Of a DNA stretch of 64,000 bases, positions 36,320 through 48,251 are shown piece by piece. Both the position numbers and the translations under genes were made by a program. The notes beneath the pieces were generated by a model. That model saw only the letters and a program-made list of their open reading frames with translations, made no database searches and was not told the DNA's origin. Origin of the DNA: Oceaniglobus roseus (GTDB taxonomy: Bacteria > Pseudomonadota > Alphaproteobacteria > Rhodobacterales > Rhodobacteraceae). How positions within the stretch are numbered: the first letter of the stretch is position 1; every line of letters begins with the position of its first letter. The stretch lies in the NCBI RefSeq assembly GCF_002869745.1, contig NZ_PNOS01000013.1, positions 1 through 64,000 of the forward strand. The letters are read 5' to 3'.

Positions 36320-37456
36320 TCAGCCGCGCAGCGAGGCGGCGCGGGGGAAGCGGGACAGGTGGCGGGCCCTGACGATCAGCACCCAGAGCGCGACGGCCCC
36401 CACCTGGTGCACGATGGCGATCTGCCAGGGCGCCTGGTACAGCACCGTGCCGATCCCGAGCAGCATCTGGATGAACATCATCGCCAGCACCGCGTGGAAG
36501 GCGAAGCGGGTCGCCTTGTGGGGCGAGCGGCGGGCGCGCACGAAGGCGTAGATGCCCAAGGCGAAGACGACATAGCCCCAGGTGCGGTGCATGAACTGCA
36601 CCAGCCCCGCGTCCTCGAAGAAGTTGCGCCAGAGCGGGGTGATGGTGAACGGGTCCGGCGGCAGGAGTCCCCCGGCCATCAGCGGCCATTGCGGGAAGGC
36701 GCGGCCCGCGTCGATCCCGGCGACGAGCGCGCCGAGGAGGATCTGCAGGAAGGCCGCGCCGATCAGCACGCCCGACAGGCGCACCAGCCGCGGCTCACGG
36801 CTGCGGCGGGCCTGCATCAGCTCCTTCTCGCTCCGCCCGAGGAGGAAGACGTACCAGGCGATCAGGCCGAGGATCACGAAGGCGATGCCGAGGTGCGTGG
36901 CCAGCCTGTACGACGCCACGTCCAGCGCGGTGCCCGTAAGCCCCGAGGACACCATCCACCAGCCGACGGCCCCCTGCACCCCGCCAAGCGCGCCAACGGC
37001 CAGCAGGCGCCCCGTCCAGCCCGGCGGGATCTTCCGCGCCAGCAGGAAGCCGAGGAAGCCCAGAGCCCAGACCAGGCCGATCACGCGGCCGAGCTGCCGG
37101 TGGCCCCACTCCCACCAGTAGATGCCCTTGAACTCGGCCAGGGTCATGCCCTTGTTCTGCAACTGGTATTCGGGGATCTGGCGGTATTTCTCGAACTCCG
37201 AGGTCCAGGCCGCCTCGTTCATCGGCGGCAGCGCGCCGGTGACGGGCCGCCATTCGGTGATCGACAGGCCCGAGTCGGTCAGCCGCGTCAGCCCGCCGAC
37301 GGCGATCATCACCGCGACCAGCGCGAAGAGCACCATCAGCCAGGCCCGGATCGCCCGCCGCGCGCCCCTGGGCTTCGCGTCGATCATGCCGCCCGCCGCC
37401 TTCTCGCGGGGCCTGTCGGCTCCGACTTCCTCGAATATCGCTCGCTTCGCGCTCAT
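36320..37456 (-). CDS. ctaA: heme A synthase (CtaA/Cox15, type 2)
   Basis: The enzyme oxidises heme O to heme A for cytochrome c oxidase. The 378-residue, eight-helix membrane protein shows the expected pseudo-repeat. GLSITEWRPVTGALPPMN is followed by WWEWGHRQLGRVIGLVWALG with a heme His. The rest contains AVGWWMVSSGLTGTALDVAS, THLGIAFVILG, GALVAGIDAGRAFPQWPLM, FMHRTWGYVVFALG and IVHQVGAVALWVL. I chose ATG at 37456 (MSAKRAIFEEV), since the frame upstream adds 17 unsupported residues. It lies just upstream of the M32 gene on the same strand. Confidence 0.94.
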   Translation of the reverse strand: MSAKRAIFEEVGADRPREKAAGGMIDAKPRGARRAIRAWLMVLFALVAVMIAVGGLTRLTDSGLSITEWRPVTGALPPMNEAAWTSEFEKYRQIPEYQLQNKGMTLAEFKGIYWWEWGHRQLGRVIGLVWALGFLGFLLARKIPPGWTGRLLAVGALGGVQGAVGWWMVSSGLTGTALDVASYRLATHLGIAFVILGLIAWYVFLLGRSEKELMQARRSREPRLVRLSGVLIGAAFLQILLGALVAGIDAGRAFPQWPLMAGGLLPPDPFTITPLWRNFFEDAGLVQFMHRTWGYVVFALGIYAFVRARRSPHKATRFAFHAVLAMMFIQMLLGIGTVLYQAPWQIAIVHQVGAVALWVLIVRARHLSRFPRAASLRG

Positions 37457-37529
37457 GGCATCCTCGTCCTTCGGGCGGAGGGTATGCGGCCCCCCCGGCC
37501 CCTTCAAGTCATTCCCCGCCGGGCCCCGC

Positions 37530-38282
37530 TCAGCCGTCGGGGTCGCGTTGTCGCACCAGCTGGCGCAGGATGCCGTGCAGCGTCCGCACGTCGGCCTGGC
37601 TGAGCGGCATCCGCGACCAGAGGTTCCTGAGCGTGATCTTCATCGACGCCTCCTTGTGGGGCGGGAAGAAGAAGCCCGCCGCGTCCAGCCGCTCTTCGTA
37701 GTGATCGGCCAGCCGCTCGATCTCGATCCCCGTGGCGGGCGCGCTGCCGGCCCATTCCGTCGCGACCGGCGGCGTCGCGTCCTGCTGGCGGCGCCATTCG
37801 TAGGCCATCAGCAGCACGCATTGCGCGAGGTTGATCGAGGGGAAGTCCGGGTTCACCGGCACCGTGACCAGCGCGTTCGCCCGCACCACGTCCTCGTTCT
37901 CGAGCCCCGCGCGCTCGGGGCCGAACAGCACCGCCACCTTCGCGCCGCCCGCGATCAACCCGGCGGCGTGGCGCATCGCGGCCTCGGGCGTGAACACGGG
38001 CTTCGTCAGGTCGCGCCGCCGGGCCGTGGTTGCGAAGGTGAAGGCGACGTCGCCAAGCGCGTCGGCCGTCGTGTCGTGCAGCGTCGCCGCGTCCAGCAGC
38101 CGCCCCGCGCCGCTCGCCAGCGCGTCGGCCTTCGGGTTCGGCCAGCCGTCCCGCGGCGCGACGAGGCGCATCCGGGTCAGGCCGAAGTTCAGCATCGCGC
38201 GGGCACTGGCCCCGATGTTCTCGCCCATCTGAGGGTTCACCAGCACGAAGGTCGGCTGGGGCGCGGCGGTGTCGTCGGTCAT
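37530..38282 (-). CDS. trmJ: SpoU/TrmH-superfamily RNA methyltransferase, TrmJ-like
   Basis: TrmJ methylates the 2'-O of position 32 in several tRNAs. The 250-residue protein has the SPOUT knot motifs in order: VLVNPQMGENIGASARAMLN (motif 1), VLFGPERAGLENEDV (motif 2) and NPDFPSINLAQCVLLMAYEW (motif 3). A short helical C-terminal part follows. The start ATG at 38282 is chosen because the very long upstream open frame is antisense to the TfoX and ThiE genes. The exact target is inferred from the LasT/TrmJ subfamily. Confidence 0.9.
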   Translation of the reverse strand: MTDDTAAPQPTFVLVNPQMGENIGASARAMLNFGLTRMRLVAPRDGWPNPKADALASGAGRLLDAATLHDTTADALGDVAFTFATTARRRDLTKPVFTPEAAMRHAAGLIAGGAKVAVLFGPERAGLENEDVVRANALVTVPVNPDFPSINLAQCVLLMAYEWRRQQDATPPVATEWAGSAPATGIEIERLADHYEERLDAAGFFFPPHKEASMKITLRNLWSRMPLSQADVRTLHGILRQLVRQRDPDG

Positions 38283-38351
38283 GGAAATCCTCGGCGCGGG
38301 TGGCGCCGCGTGATACGCTCCAAAGGTCCGGGGATCAAGGGAGCGGGCGCC

Positions 38352-38684
38352 ATGGCCTATGACGAGGGACTGGCAGAGCTGATGCGCGGCGATCTGGCCG
38401 AGCGCGACGACATCCGCGAGCAGCGCATGTTCGGCGGTCTCTGCTTCCTCTGGCGCGGCCACATGCTCTGCGGCGTGCACCGGGGCGGCGGGATGTACCG
38501 CGTGGGCAAGGCGGCGATGGCGCAGGCGCTCGCCCTGCCCGGCGTCGCGCCCATGGCCTTCACCGGGCGGCCCATGGGCGGGCTGGTGGAGGTCGACGAC
38601 GCCGCCATGGCCGCGGATGACACCCGCGCCGCGCTGCTCGGCCTCGCCACCGCCTTCACCGGGGCGTTGCCTGCGAAGGGGTGA
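38352..38684 (+). CDS. TfoX N-terminal-domain protein
   Basis: The 110-residue protein is a stand-alone TfoX N-terminal domain. It begins MAYDEGLAELMRGDLAERDD and then has REQRMFGGLCFLWRGHMLCG, VGKAAMAQALALPGVAPMAF and GRPMGGLVEVDD. Full TfoX/Sxy proteins activate competence genes with CRP; single-domain versions are common and of unknown role. It is divergent from trmJ and 39 bases upstream of the ThiE-like gene. Confidence 0.88.
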   Translation: MAYDEGLAELMRGDLAERDDIREQRMFGGLCFLWRGHMLCGVHRGGGMYRVGKAAMAQALALPGVAPMAFTGRPMGGLVEVDDAAMAADDTRAALLGLATAFTGALPAKG

Positions 38685-38723
38685 ACGCATATAGCGGCCC
38701 TCGCACCCAAGCCCGAGGACGCC

Positions 38724-39344
38724 ATGGCCGACCAGGACCGCCCGCAGATCTATCTCGTCACCCCCGCCGAGGCGGATCACGAGACCTTCGCCGAAAGCCT
38801 CGCCGCCGTGCTCGACCGGGTCGAAGTCGCCTGCCTGCGCCTGCACCTCGCCACCCGCGACGAGGACCGCATCGCCCGCATGGCCGATGCCCTGCGCGAG
38901 GTCGCCCATGCCCGCGACGTGCCGCTGGTGATCCAGGACCACCTGCTGCTGGTCGAGCGTCACGGGCTGGACGGCGTGCACCTCGTGGACGGCGCGCGCA
39001 ACGTCCGGAAGGTGCGCAAGGATCTGGGCGCAGACGCGATCGTGGGGGCCTTCTGCGGCACGTCGAAGCACGACGGGATGACGGCGGGCGAGGCCGGGGC
39101 GGATTACGTCAGCTTCGGCCCCGTCGGGCAGACGCCGCTCGGCGACGGCAGCGTGGCCGACCCCGACCTCTTCGCCTGGTGGTCCGAGATGATCGAACTC
39201 CCGGTGGTGGCCGAGGGGGCGCTGGACGAGGAAAGCGTCGCGGCGCTGGCGCCGGTCACGGATTTCTTCGGTTTCGGCGAGGAGATCTGGAGCGCCGAGG
39301 ATCCCGCGGACAAGCTCGCGTCCTTCGTGAAGATCATGTCGTAA
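38724..39344 (+). CDS. divergent ThiE-like (thiamine phosphate synthase family) protein
   Basis: The 206-residue TIM-barrel protein belongs to the ThiE/TenI family by QIYLVTPAEADH, LDGVHLVDGARNVRKVRKDL, AIVGAFCGTSKHDGMTAGEA and GADYVSFGPVGQT. Catalytic and phosphate-binding positions of true ThiE are altered: the QxRxK strand reads LRLHL, the INDR motif reads IQDH, and the late GGI glycine loop reads EGALDEES. It may have lost synthase activity or use another substrate. Its end overlaps the convergent olsA by 11 bases. Confidence 0.85.
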   Translation: MADQDRPQIYLVTPAEADHETFAESLAAVLDRVEVACLRLHLATRDEDRIARMADALREVAHARDVPLVIQDHLLLVERHGLDGVHLVDGARNVRKVRKDLGADAIVGAFCGTSKHDGMTAGEAGADYVSFGPVGQTPLGDGSVADPDLFAWWSEMIELPVVAEGALDEESVAALAPVTDFFGFGEEIWSAEDPADKLASFVKIMS

Positions 39345-40161
39345 GTGATTGATTCAAGGACGATCGCACCGTCTCGCCCAGGTGTTCGGCAAGCGCCTTG
39401 CGGCTGGTGAAATCCGCCACCCGCACCGCCGGATGATAGATCACCCGCACCGCCCCGTGACGCGGCGCCGCGAGGCATTTCAGCAGGTGCGCGCCGAAGT
39501 CCATGTCGCCCCACCACCCATAGAATCGCAGGTCGGCTCCCGGCGGCGCGGTATAGACCAGGGTCACGGCCTGAAGTTGCAGCCCGATGCTCATGTGATG
39601 ATCGAAGAACGCACCGAAAAGCGTTGACTTGAAAGGAAGAACCCGAAGCCCGTCGGTCGAGGTGCCCTCCGGGAAGAACAGCAGCCGGTGTTCCGCCAAC
39701 AGCCTGTCGCGCAGCAGGTCGCGCTGCGCCGCCGCCTGCCGCGGATCGCGGCGGATGAACACGGTGCCCGTCGCCCGCGCCAGCCAGCCGATGCCGGGCC
39801 AGTCCGCCACCTCGGACTTCGCGATGAAATAGACGGTGTCCGACGCGTTCAGCGCGAAGATGTCGAGCCACGAGGCATGGTTCGCCACCACCGCCCCGCG
39901 CCCCTCCATCACCCGCCCCTCGACGCGCAGGCGCAGCCCGAGGATCGCCAGCGCCCCGCGGCAGACCAGCCGGGTGATGTGCGGCGTCACGGGGCGCGCC
40001 AGCCCGCAGAGCGGCCTCTCGACCAGCCGCACGGCCAGCAGCACCAGCAAGCCGCCGAAGACCAGCACCGCCATCGGCAGCCCCCGCGCGGCGACGCGCA
40101 GCCAGCCGAGCGCGCCGATGCGCACCGGCGGCGGCGCGCTGTCGTGCCAGGTCGTGCTCAC
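39334..40161 (-). CDS. olsA: lyso-ornithine lipid O-acyltransferase OlsA (PlsC family)
   Basis: OlsA adds the second acyl chain to lyso-ornithine lipid. The 275-residue protein has an N-terminal membrane helix (RGLPMAVLVFGGLLVLLAV). The acyltransferase motifs are NHASWLDIFAL (HX4D), VFIRRDPRQAAAQRDLL, and LLFFPEGTSTDGLRVLPFKS. Taken alone it could be a general PlsC, but its ATG overlaps the stop of an olsB gene as ATGA, and this pair is the standard ornithine-lipid operon. It is convergent with the ThiE-like gene. Confidence 0.9.
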   Translation of the reverse strand: MSTTWHDSAPPPVRIGALGWLRVAARGLPMAVLVFGGLLVLLAVRLVERPLCGLARPVTPHITRLVCRGALAILGLRLRVEGRVMEGRGAVVANHASWLDIFALNASDTVYFIAKSEVADWPGIGWLARATGTVFIRRDPRQAAAQRDLLRDRLLAEHRLLFFPEGTSTDGLRVLPFKSTLFGAFFDHHMSIGLQLQAVTLVYTAPPGADLRFYGWWGDMDFGAHLLKCLAAPRHGAVRVIYHPAVRVADFTSRKALAEHLGETVRSSLNQSLTT

Positions 40162-40934
40162 CCCCGGGCCCGGGTGTAGAAGTCGCGCTGCCGCGCGTTC
40201 ATCTGACCGGTGTCCATCACCAGGCAGACGTCGGTGGTGTTAAAGGCGTGGTCGACGAAGGCGCCCTCGCCCACGAAGCCGCCAAGCCGCAGGTAGGCCT
40301 TGATCAGCGCCGGGGTCGCGCGCATGGCGGCCGGGCGGTCGATCTCGGCCTCCGCCAGCAGGTCCATCCGCTGGAAATGCCCCTCGACCGCGCGCACCCG
40401 CAGCGGCTCGGGCGCGAGGTGGCGGTGGTGCAGGATCGACAGCGGCCCGGCCAGCGCCTGCACGTCGGTGCCGTGGAAGGAGGCGACGCCGAACAGCACC
40501 TCGATCCCGTGCTCGGCGACATAGGCGGCGAGCCCGTTCCAGAGCTCCAGCATCGCCGTGCCGCCACGGTAGTCGGCGTGCACGCAGGACCGCCCCAGTT
40601 CCAGCAGCCGCCGCCCGCTGCGCCTCAGGGCGGTCAGGTCGTATTCGTCCTCGGAATAGAACTGGCCGGCCCGCGCCGCGCCCTCCTCGCGCAGCAGCCG
40701 GTAGACCCCGACCACATGGTCCAGCGCCGCGGCATCCCGCGTCTCGTCGACGAGGATCAGGTGGTCGAAGAACGGATCGAACCGGTCCCGCTCGCGCCGC
40801 GCGGCGTGGTCCACCAGCGCGCCGTCGCCCCCGAGCTCGGCGACGAACACCTCGTAGCGCAGGCGCTGCGCGGCGGCGAGATCCGCCTCGCTCGACGCCA
40901 GGCGCAGCGAGAAGGCAGGCGCGGTGACACTCAT
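40158..40934 (-). CDS. olsB: L-ornithine N(alpha)-acyltransferase OlsB
   Basis: OlsB transfers a 3-hydroxyacyl chain from ACP to ornithine, the first step of phosphorus-free ornithine lipids. The 258-residue GNAT-fold protein shows LRYEVFVAELGGDGALVDHA, DRFDPFFDHLILVDE, FYSEDEYDLTALRRSGRRLL and ELGRSCVHADYRGGTAMLEL. It continues with LFGVASFHGTDVQALAGPLS and AYLRLGGFVGEGAFVDHAFN, then TTDVCLVMD. These blocks define the OlsB family. It is coupled to olsA. Confidence 0.93.
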   Translation of the reverse strand: MSVTAPAFSLRLASSEADLAAAQRLRYEVFVAELGGDGALVDHAARRERDRFDPFFDHLILVDETRDAAALDHVVGVYRLLREEGAARAGQFYSEDEYDLTALRRSGRRLLELGRSCVHADYRGGTAMLELWNGLAAYVAEHGIEVLFGVASFHGTDVQALAGPLSILHHRHLAPEPLRVRAVEGHFQRMDLLAEAEIDRPAAMRATPALIKAYLRLGGFVGEGAFVDHAFNTTDVCLVMDTGQMNARQRDFYTRARG

Positions 40935-41058
40935 CCCGAACTCCCGGCACGAAAGCAGGCAACGTCGCGGCCTTCTACGGCAGCCCGCCCGCCCTTGGCA
41001 ACCGATCCGGGTTGTTCACGAATTGTTAAGCTGTTCTAACCAAGTCTCAAGGCGGCGG

Positions 41059-41241
41059 TCAGGAGTCGAACACCGGCTCCAGGTCGATCCGCCCGCCGTC
41101 GATGACGACCTTGCCGAAGTGCTGGAACATGACCGTGATCTTGCCGCCGATGTTCGACTGCACCTGCCCCAGCCCCCAGTCGGGACGGTCGGGGTGGCGC
41201 ACCAGCATCCCCGGCGCAAGAAGGGCGTTCATGTCGGACAT
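41059..41241 (-). CDS. DUF3553 small protein
   Basis: The 60-residue protein starts MSDMNALLAPGMLVRHPDRP and continues DWGLGQVQSNIGGKITVMFQ, HFGKVVIDGG. This is a compact all-beta, Tudor-like pattern also seen at the C-terminus of UvrD/PcrA-type helicases, where it contacts RNA polymerase. That functional parallel is inference. A second ATG three codons on is possible. It is divergent from chpT with only 30 bases between, so one promoter must overlap coding sequence. Confidence 0.85.
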   Translation of the reverse strand: MSDMNALLAPGMLVRHPDRPDWGLGQVQSNIGGKITVMFQHFGKVVIDGGRIDLEPVFDS

Positions 41242-41271
41242 CGGTTCGGCCTTTCCGGTCGGGCGGGCGCC

Positions 41272-41874
41272 ATGACGGCAACAACGAAGGATCTCGAGGC
41301 GCTGCTCGGCTCGCGCATCTGTCACGACCTGATAAGCCCCCTCGGCGCCATTGCCAACGGGCTTGAGCTTCTGGGGATGACGGAACTCCGGCACAGCCCG
41401 GAATATGCCCTGATCGCGCAGAGCGTGGCCCATGCCAACGCCCGCGTCCGCTTCTTCCGCGTCGCCTTCGGCGTCGCCGGGCACGAGCAGCAGATCGGCG
41501 CGCCGGAGATCCGCGACCTGCTCGAAGGACTCGCGGCGGACGGGCGGCTTGCCTACCGCTGGCTGCCCGAGGAACCGCTGGCGCGGCCGCAGGTGAAGCT
41601 CGCCTTCCTGCTGCTCCAGTGTCTGGAAACGGCGCTGCCCTGGGGCGGGGAGATCGTGATCGAGGGCGACGGGCAAACCCTGACCCTCGGCGCACGGGCC
41701 GCGCGGATCAGGGCGCTGGACGGGCTCTGGGATCATTTCGACACCCCCGGCGTGCCGCCGGAGGTCGAGGCGTCGCTGGTCCACTTCCCTCTCGCCGCCC
41801 GCGCGGCCGCCGAGCTTGGCCGCCCCGTCCGGCGCGACGAGACTCCCGAGGGGGCGCCGTCGCTCAGCTTCTGA
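41272..41874 (+). CDS. chpT: histidine phosphotransferase ChpT
   Basis: ChpT passes phosphate from the hybrid kinase CckA to the cell-cycle regulator CtrA and to CpdR. The 200-residue protein begins [20 protein letters not shown]. His18 is in the [20 protein letters not shown] box, the phosphorylated His of the ChpT/DHp dimer, and the second half is a degenerate ATPase-like fold ([20 protein letters not shown]). In Rhodobacterales the relay controls motility and gene transfer agents. The end overlaps the convergent proA by 11 bases. Confidence 0.92.
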   Translation: MTATTKDLEALLGSRICHDLISPLGAIANGLELLGMTELRHSPEYALIAQSVAHANARVRFFRVAFGVAGHEQQIGAPEIRDLLEGLAADGRLAYRWLPEEPLARPQVKLAFLLLQCLETALPWGGEIVIEGDGQTLTLGARAARIRALDGLWDHFDTPGVPPEVEASLVHFPLAARAAAELGRPVRRDETPEGAPSLSF

Positions 41875-43129
41875 CGGCGCCGCCGCCGCGCACCAGGTAC
41901 TTGAAACTCGTCAGCTGCTCGGCCCCGACGGGGCCGCGGGCGTGCATCTTGCCGGTGGCGATACCGATCTCGGCCCCCATCCCGAACTCCCCGCCATCGG
42001 CGAACTGGGTCGAGGCGTTGTGCATCAGGATCGCCGAGTCGAGCCGCTGGAAGAACCGCGCCACCGCCTCGGGATCCTCGGTGATGATGCAGTCGGTGTG
42101 GTTCGAGCCGTAGCGCCGGATGTGGGCGATCGCGCCGTCGATGTCGTCGACCACCCGCGCGGCGATCACCATGTCGAGAAACTCGCGTCCCCAGTCCTCG
42201 TCCGTGGCGGCGACGGTGCCCTCGATGGCACGCAGCGTCGCGTCGGCCCGCACCTCGACCCCGGCGTTAAGCAGCGCGCGGATCACGCCCTGGCCCACGG
42301 TGTCCACGGCATCGCGGTGGATCAGCAGGCATTCGGCGGCGCCGCAGATGCCGGTGCGCCGGGTCTTGGCGTTCAGCACCACCTTCAGCGCCGTCTCGGG
42401 ATCGGCGGCGCGGTCGAGGTAGACGTGCACGATGCCTTCCAGATGGGCGAATACAGGCACCCGCGCCTCGCGCTGGACCAGCCCGACAAGGCCCTTGCCG
42501 CCACGCGGCACGATCACGTCGATGGTGCCGGTCATGCCCAGCATCTCCGACACCGCCGCGCGGTCCCGCGTCGGAACCAGCTGGATCGCGTCGCCGGGCA
42601 GGCCCGCCGCCTCGAGCCCCTTCCGAAGGCAGCCATGGATCGCCTGCGAGGAATGGAAACTCTCCGATCCGCCCCGCAGGATCACCGCGTTGCCGGCCTT
42701 GAGGCACAGCGCACCGGCATCGGCGGTGACGTTCGGCCGGCTCTCGTAGATCACGCCGACGACGCCGAGCGGCGTCCTGACCCGCTGGATCCGCAGTCCG
42801 TTCGGCTGCTCCCACTCGGCGATCACGGCGCCCACGGGGTCGGCCTGCGCCGCGACCGCGCGCAGGCTTTCGGCAATGGCCCCGACGCGCGCCGCATCAA
42901 GCGTCAGGCGGTCCACCATCGCCGCCGACAGCCCCTTCTCGCGGCCGTACTCCAGATCCCTGCGGTTGGCCTCGACGATTTGGGGAACCGAGGCCTCGAT
43001 CGCACCGGCGGCGGCGATCAGCGCGGCGCTCTTCGTTTCGGCGGGGGCGAAGGCCAGTTCGGCAGCGGCCGCCCTCGCGCGGGCGCCGATCTCGGCCATG
43101 AGGGCGGGAATGTCGGTCAGATCCTTCAT
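41864..43129 (-). CDS. proA: gamma-glutamyl phosphate reductase
   Basis: ProA reduces glutamyl 5-phosphate to the semialdehyde with NADPH in proline synthesis. The 421-residue protein starts [20 protein letters not shown]. It has [38 protein letters not shown], and [18 protein letters not shown] with the catalytic Cys. The tail [20 protein letters not shown], then [18 protein letters not shown] is typical. ATG at 43129 is preferred over an earlier in-frame ATG at 43165 that lacks family-like residues. It follows proB. Confidence 0.96.
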   Translation of the reverse strand: MKDLTDIPALMAEIGARARAAAAELAFAPAETKSAALIAAAGAIEASVPQIVEANRRDLEYGREKGLSAAMVDRLTLDAARVGAIAESLRAVAAQADPVGAVIAEWEQPNGLRIQRVRTPLGVVGVIYESRPNVTADAGALCLKAGNAVILRGGSESFHSSQAIHGCLRKGLEAAGLPGDAIQLVPTRDRAAVSEMLGMTGTIDVIVPRGGKGLVGLVQREARVPVFAHLEGIVHVYLDRAADPETALKVVLNAKTRRTGICGAAECLLIHRDAVDTVGQGVIRALLNAGVEVRADATLRAIEGTVAATDEDWGREFLDMVIAARVVDDIDGAIAHIRRYGSNHTDCIITEDPEAVARFFQRLDSAILMHNASTQFADGGEFGMGAEIGIATGKMHARGPVGAEQLTSFKYLVRGGGAVRS

Positions 43130-43188
43130 CGTCGTTCCTTCGGAGGGGACAGCGAACGTGTGCATTCATAGCAGGAAACAAACGGGAG

Positions 43189-46419
<3,231 letters not shown>

Positions 46420-46423
46420 GGCG

Positions 46424-46963
46424 TCAGGCGAGCTTCAGCGCATAGGTCCAGGTGCGCACCGTGGTGCCGCGGCCGACGCAATAGGTCTCGGCATCGCCGA
46501 GATAGGCGAAGCCGGCGTTGGTCAGCACCCGGGCCGAGGCCGGGTTGTCCTGGAAGACCGAGCCGAACAGCGTGCAGACGTCCTGCGGGCGCGCCGCGAT
46601 CACGGCGTTGACCGCCTCCGACGCAAGGCCGCTGTTCCAGTAGGCGGGCGCGATCCAGTACCGGATCTCGGACTGGTGGCGGTCCATCCGCGTCAGGCTG
46701 AGCACGCCCAGCACCTCGGGCATCCCGGAGGCGGTGCCGTCGAGCACCCAGTCGTCCTCGGTCCGCTCGGGGCTGAGGGCGCGGGCAATGAAGGCTTCGG
46801 TCGCGCCCGGCGGCAGCGGATGGGGAATCGAGCGCGAGGAATGGGCCACCCGCTGGTCGCCCATGTAGAGGCCCAGCAGGCCGGCATCCGAACGCCGCGG
46901 CGCACGCATCACGAATCGCCCGGCCGTGATCGTCGGCTGTGCAGTGACCTGATCGAACTTCAT
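46424..46963 (-). CDS. GNAT acetyltransferase, RimJ/RimL type
   Basis: The 179-residue single-domain protein has ITAGRFVMRAPRRSDAGLLG at its start, RYWIAPAYWNSGLASEAVNA as the acetyl-CoA loop and NPASARVLTNAGFAYLGDAE as the last motif. ATG at 46963 was chosen because the further upstream frame is low-complexity. It ends four bases before the tandem GNAT gene, so the two are one unit. Substrate is unknown. Confidence 0.88.
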   Translation of the reverse strand: MKFDQVTAQPTITAGRFVMRAPRRSDAGLLGLYMGDQRVAHSSRSIPHPLPPGATEAFIARALSPERTEDDWVLDGTASGMPEVLGVLSLTRMDRHQSEIRYWIAPAYWNSGLASEAVNAVIAARPQDVCTLFGSVFQDNPASARVLTNAGFAYLGDAETYCVGRGTTVRTWTYALKLA

Positions 46964-47191
46964 CTCGCTCCTCCTCCCCCCGCGGCGGTCCGGCTTCGCT
47001 GCCGATGCCCGTGGCGGGGTCTCACCCTGGCAATGACTTCCGCGGACCAGCCCTAGACGGGACCGCAAAGAATCTCCCCTCTCGGCCCGCCGCGAAAAAT
47101 CGCTGCGGCGTGCCTGCCGGAACAGATGGCAACGGGATCACGCACCTGCAAGTCCCGCGTCCTGTCCGGCAGGATCCCGTGGCGCGGAACG

Positions 47192-47220
47192 AAAAGGGGG
47201 ACCGGCTGTGCCGATCCCCC
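47192..47220 (-). terminator. intrinsic terminator of rplU-rpmA
   Basis: In minus-strand sense GGGGGATCGGC pairs with GCCGGTCCCCC around a 3-base loop (ACA), with one mismatch, and TTTTCGTT follows directly. It starts 27 bases after the rpmA stop. It separates the ribosomal protein pair from the GNAT-obg-proBA genes, which therefore need readthrough or their own promoter in the remaining gap (46964-47190), where I see no clear one. Confidence 0.8.
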
Positions 47221-47246
47221 GTTCGTTCTGAACCTTCGGGTCCGGC

Positions 47247-47516
47247 TTACTCGGCCGCCTCCGCCACCGGGAGGACCGAAATGAAGGTGCGCTGCTTCAG
47301 CCCCTTGCGGAACGTCACCTGACCCTCGACGGTCGCGAAGATGGTGTGGTCCTTGCCAAGGCCGACGCCCTCGCCCGGCCACCACTTGGTGCCGCGCTGG
47401 CGGGCGATGATGTTGCCCGGGATCACGGCTTCGCCGCCGAACTTCTTGATGCCGAGACGACGGCCGGCGCTGTCGCGACCGTTGCGGGACGAACCGCCTG
47501 CTTTCTTGTGTGCCAT
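47247..47516 (-). CDS. rpmA: 50S ribosomal protein L27
   Basis: L27 lies near the peptidyl transferase centre, where its N-terminus contacts tRNA. The 89-residue protein starts [20 protein letters not shown] and continues [40 protein letters not shown], matching the family closely. The N-terminus starts directly with AHKKAGGS, so there is no cleavable extension of the Firmicutes type. It follows rplU by 6 bases. Confidence 0.98.
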   Translation of the reverse strand: MAHKKAGGSSRNGRDSAGRRLGIKKFGGEAVIPGNIIARQRGTKWWPGEGVGLGKDHTIFATVEGQVTFRKGLKQRTFISVLPVAEAAE

Positions 47517-47522
47517 CTGGTG

Positions 47523-48251
47523 TTACTCCTTCTCGGCTGCGAGCGTCTTGGCCTGGTCCAGCCAGCCGTCACGCTCGATGCGGCCCTTGAACGAGAGCTT
47601 CTCGTCCATGTAGGCGATTTCCTCGGGGCTCCACGCGGCGATCTGGTCGTAGTGGAACACGCCGTTCTCGTGCAGCAGGCCTTCAAGCTTCGGTCCGACG
47701 CCGGAGATCTTCTTCAGGTCGTCGGCCTTGCCGTCGCGGGCCTCGGTCAGCAGGTTCGCGGGGCGGGTGCCCACCTCTTCCGCGGCCTCTGCCTTCGGCG
47801 CCTTCGCGGCCTTCGGCTTGGCGGCCTTCGGGGTGCGGTCCTGCTCGGGCTTGGCGGGCTTGTTCTTCGCGGGGCTCATCGCGGCCAGCGCGGCGGCCGA
47901 CAGCGAACCGGTGCCGATCGCGGCCTTCACGCCGGTGTCGCCCGCGCCCGATTCAAGGATGTCGCCGATGCGGACCAGGGTGAGCTTCTGGCGGTGGCCC
48001 TTGGTGCGCTGCGACGAATGCTTCCGGCGCCGCTTGACGTAGTGGATCAGCTTCTCGCCCTTGATCTGGTCGATCACTTCCGCCTGGACGCCCGCGCCTT
48101 CCACGAAGGGGGTGCCGACGGTGCCGTTGACCATCAGGATCTCGTTGAACTGGATCTTCTCGCCGGCTTCGGCCGCAAGACGCTCCAGACGCAGCACATC
48201 GCCGCTCTGGACCTTGTATTGCTTGCCGCCGGTTTTCATAACCGCGAACAT
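47523..48251 (-). CDS. rplU: 50S ribosomal protein L21 with C-terminal extension
   Basis: L21 binds 23S rRNA in the large subunit. Residues 1-103 are a normal L21 ([40 protein letters not shown]). They are followed by a lysine/alanine/proline linker (about 125-160). An added domain of about 75 residues contains a helix-hairpin-helix element, [20 protein letters not shown], then [20 protein letters not shown] and [10 protein letters not shown]. The total of 242 residues is more than twice the usual length. The extra domain resembles C-terminal domains found on NuoE in related bacteria; its role in the ribosome is unknown. Confidence 0.95.
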   Translation of the reverse strand: MFAVMKTGGKQYKVQSGDVLRLERLAAEAGEKIQFNEILMVNGTVGTPFVEGAGVQAEVIDQIKGEKLIHYVKRRRKHSSQRTKGHRQKLTLVRIGDILESGAGDTGVKAAIGTGSLSAAALAAMSPAKNKPAKPEQDRTPKAAKPKAAKAPKAEAAEEVGTRPANLLTEARDGKADDLKKISGVGPKLEGLLHENGVFHYDQIAAWSPEEIAYMDEKLSFKGRIERDGWLDQAKTLAAEKE

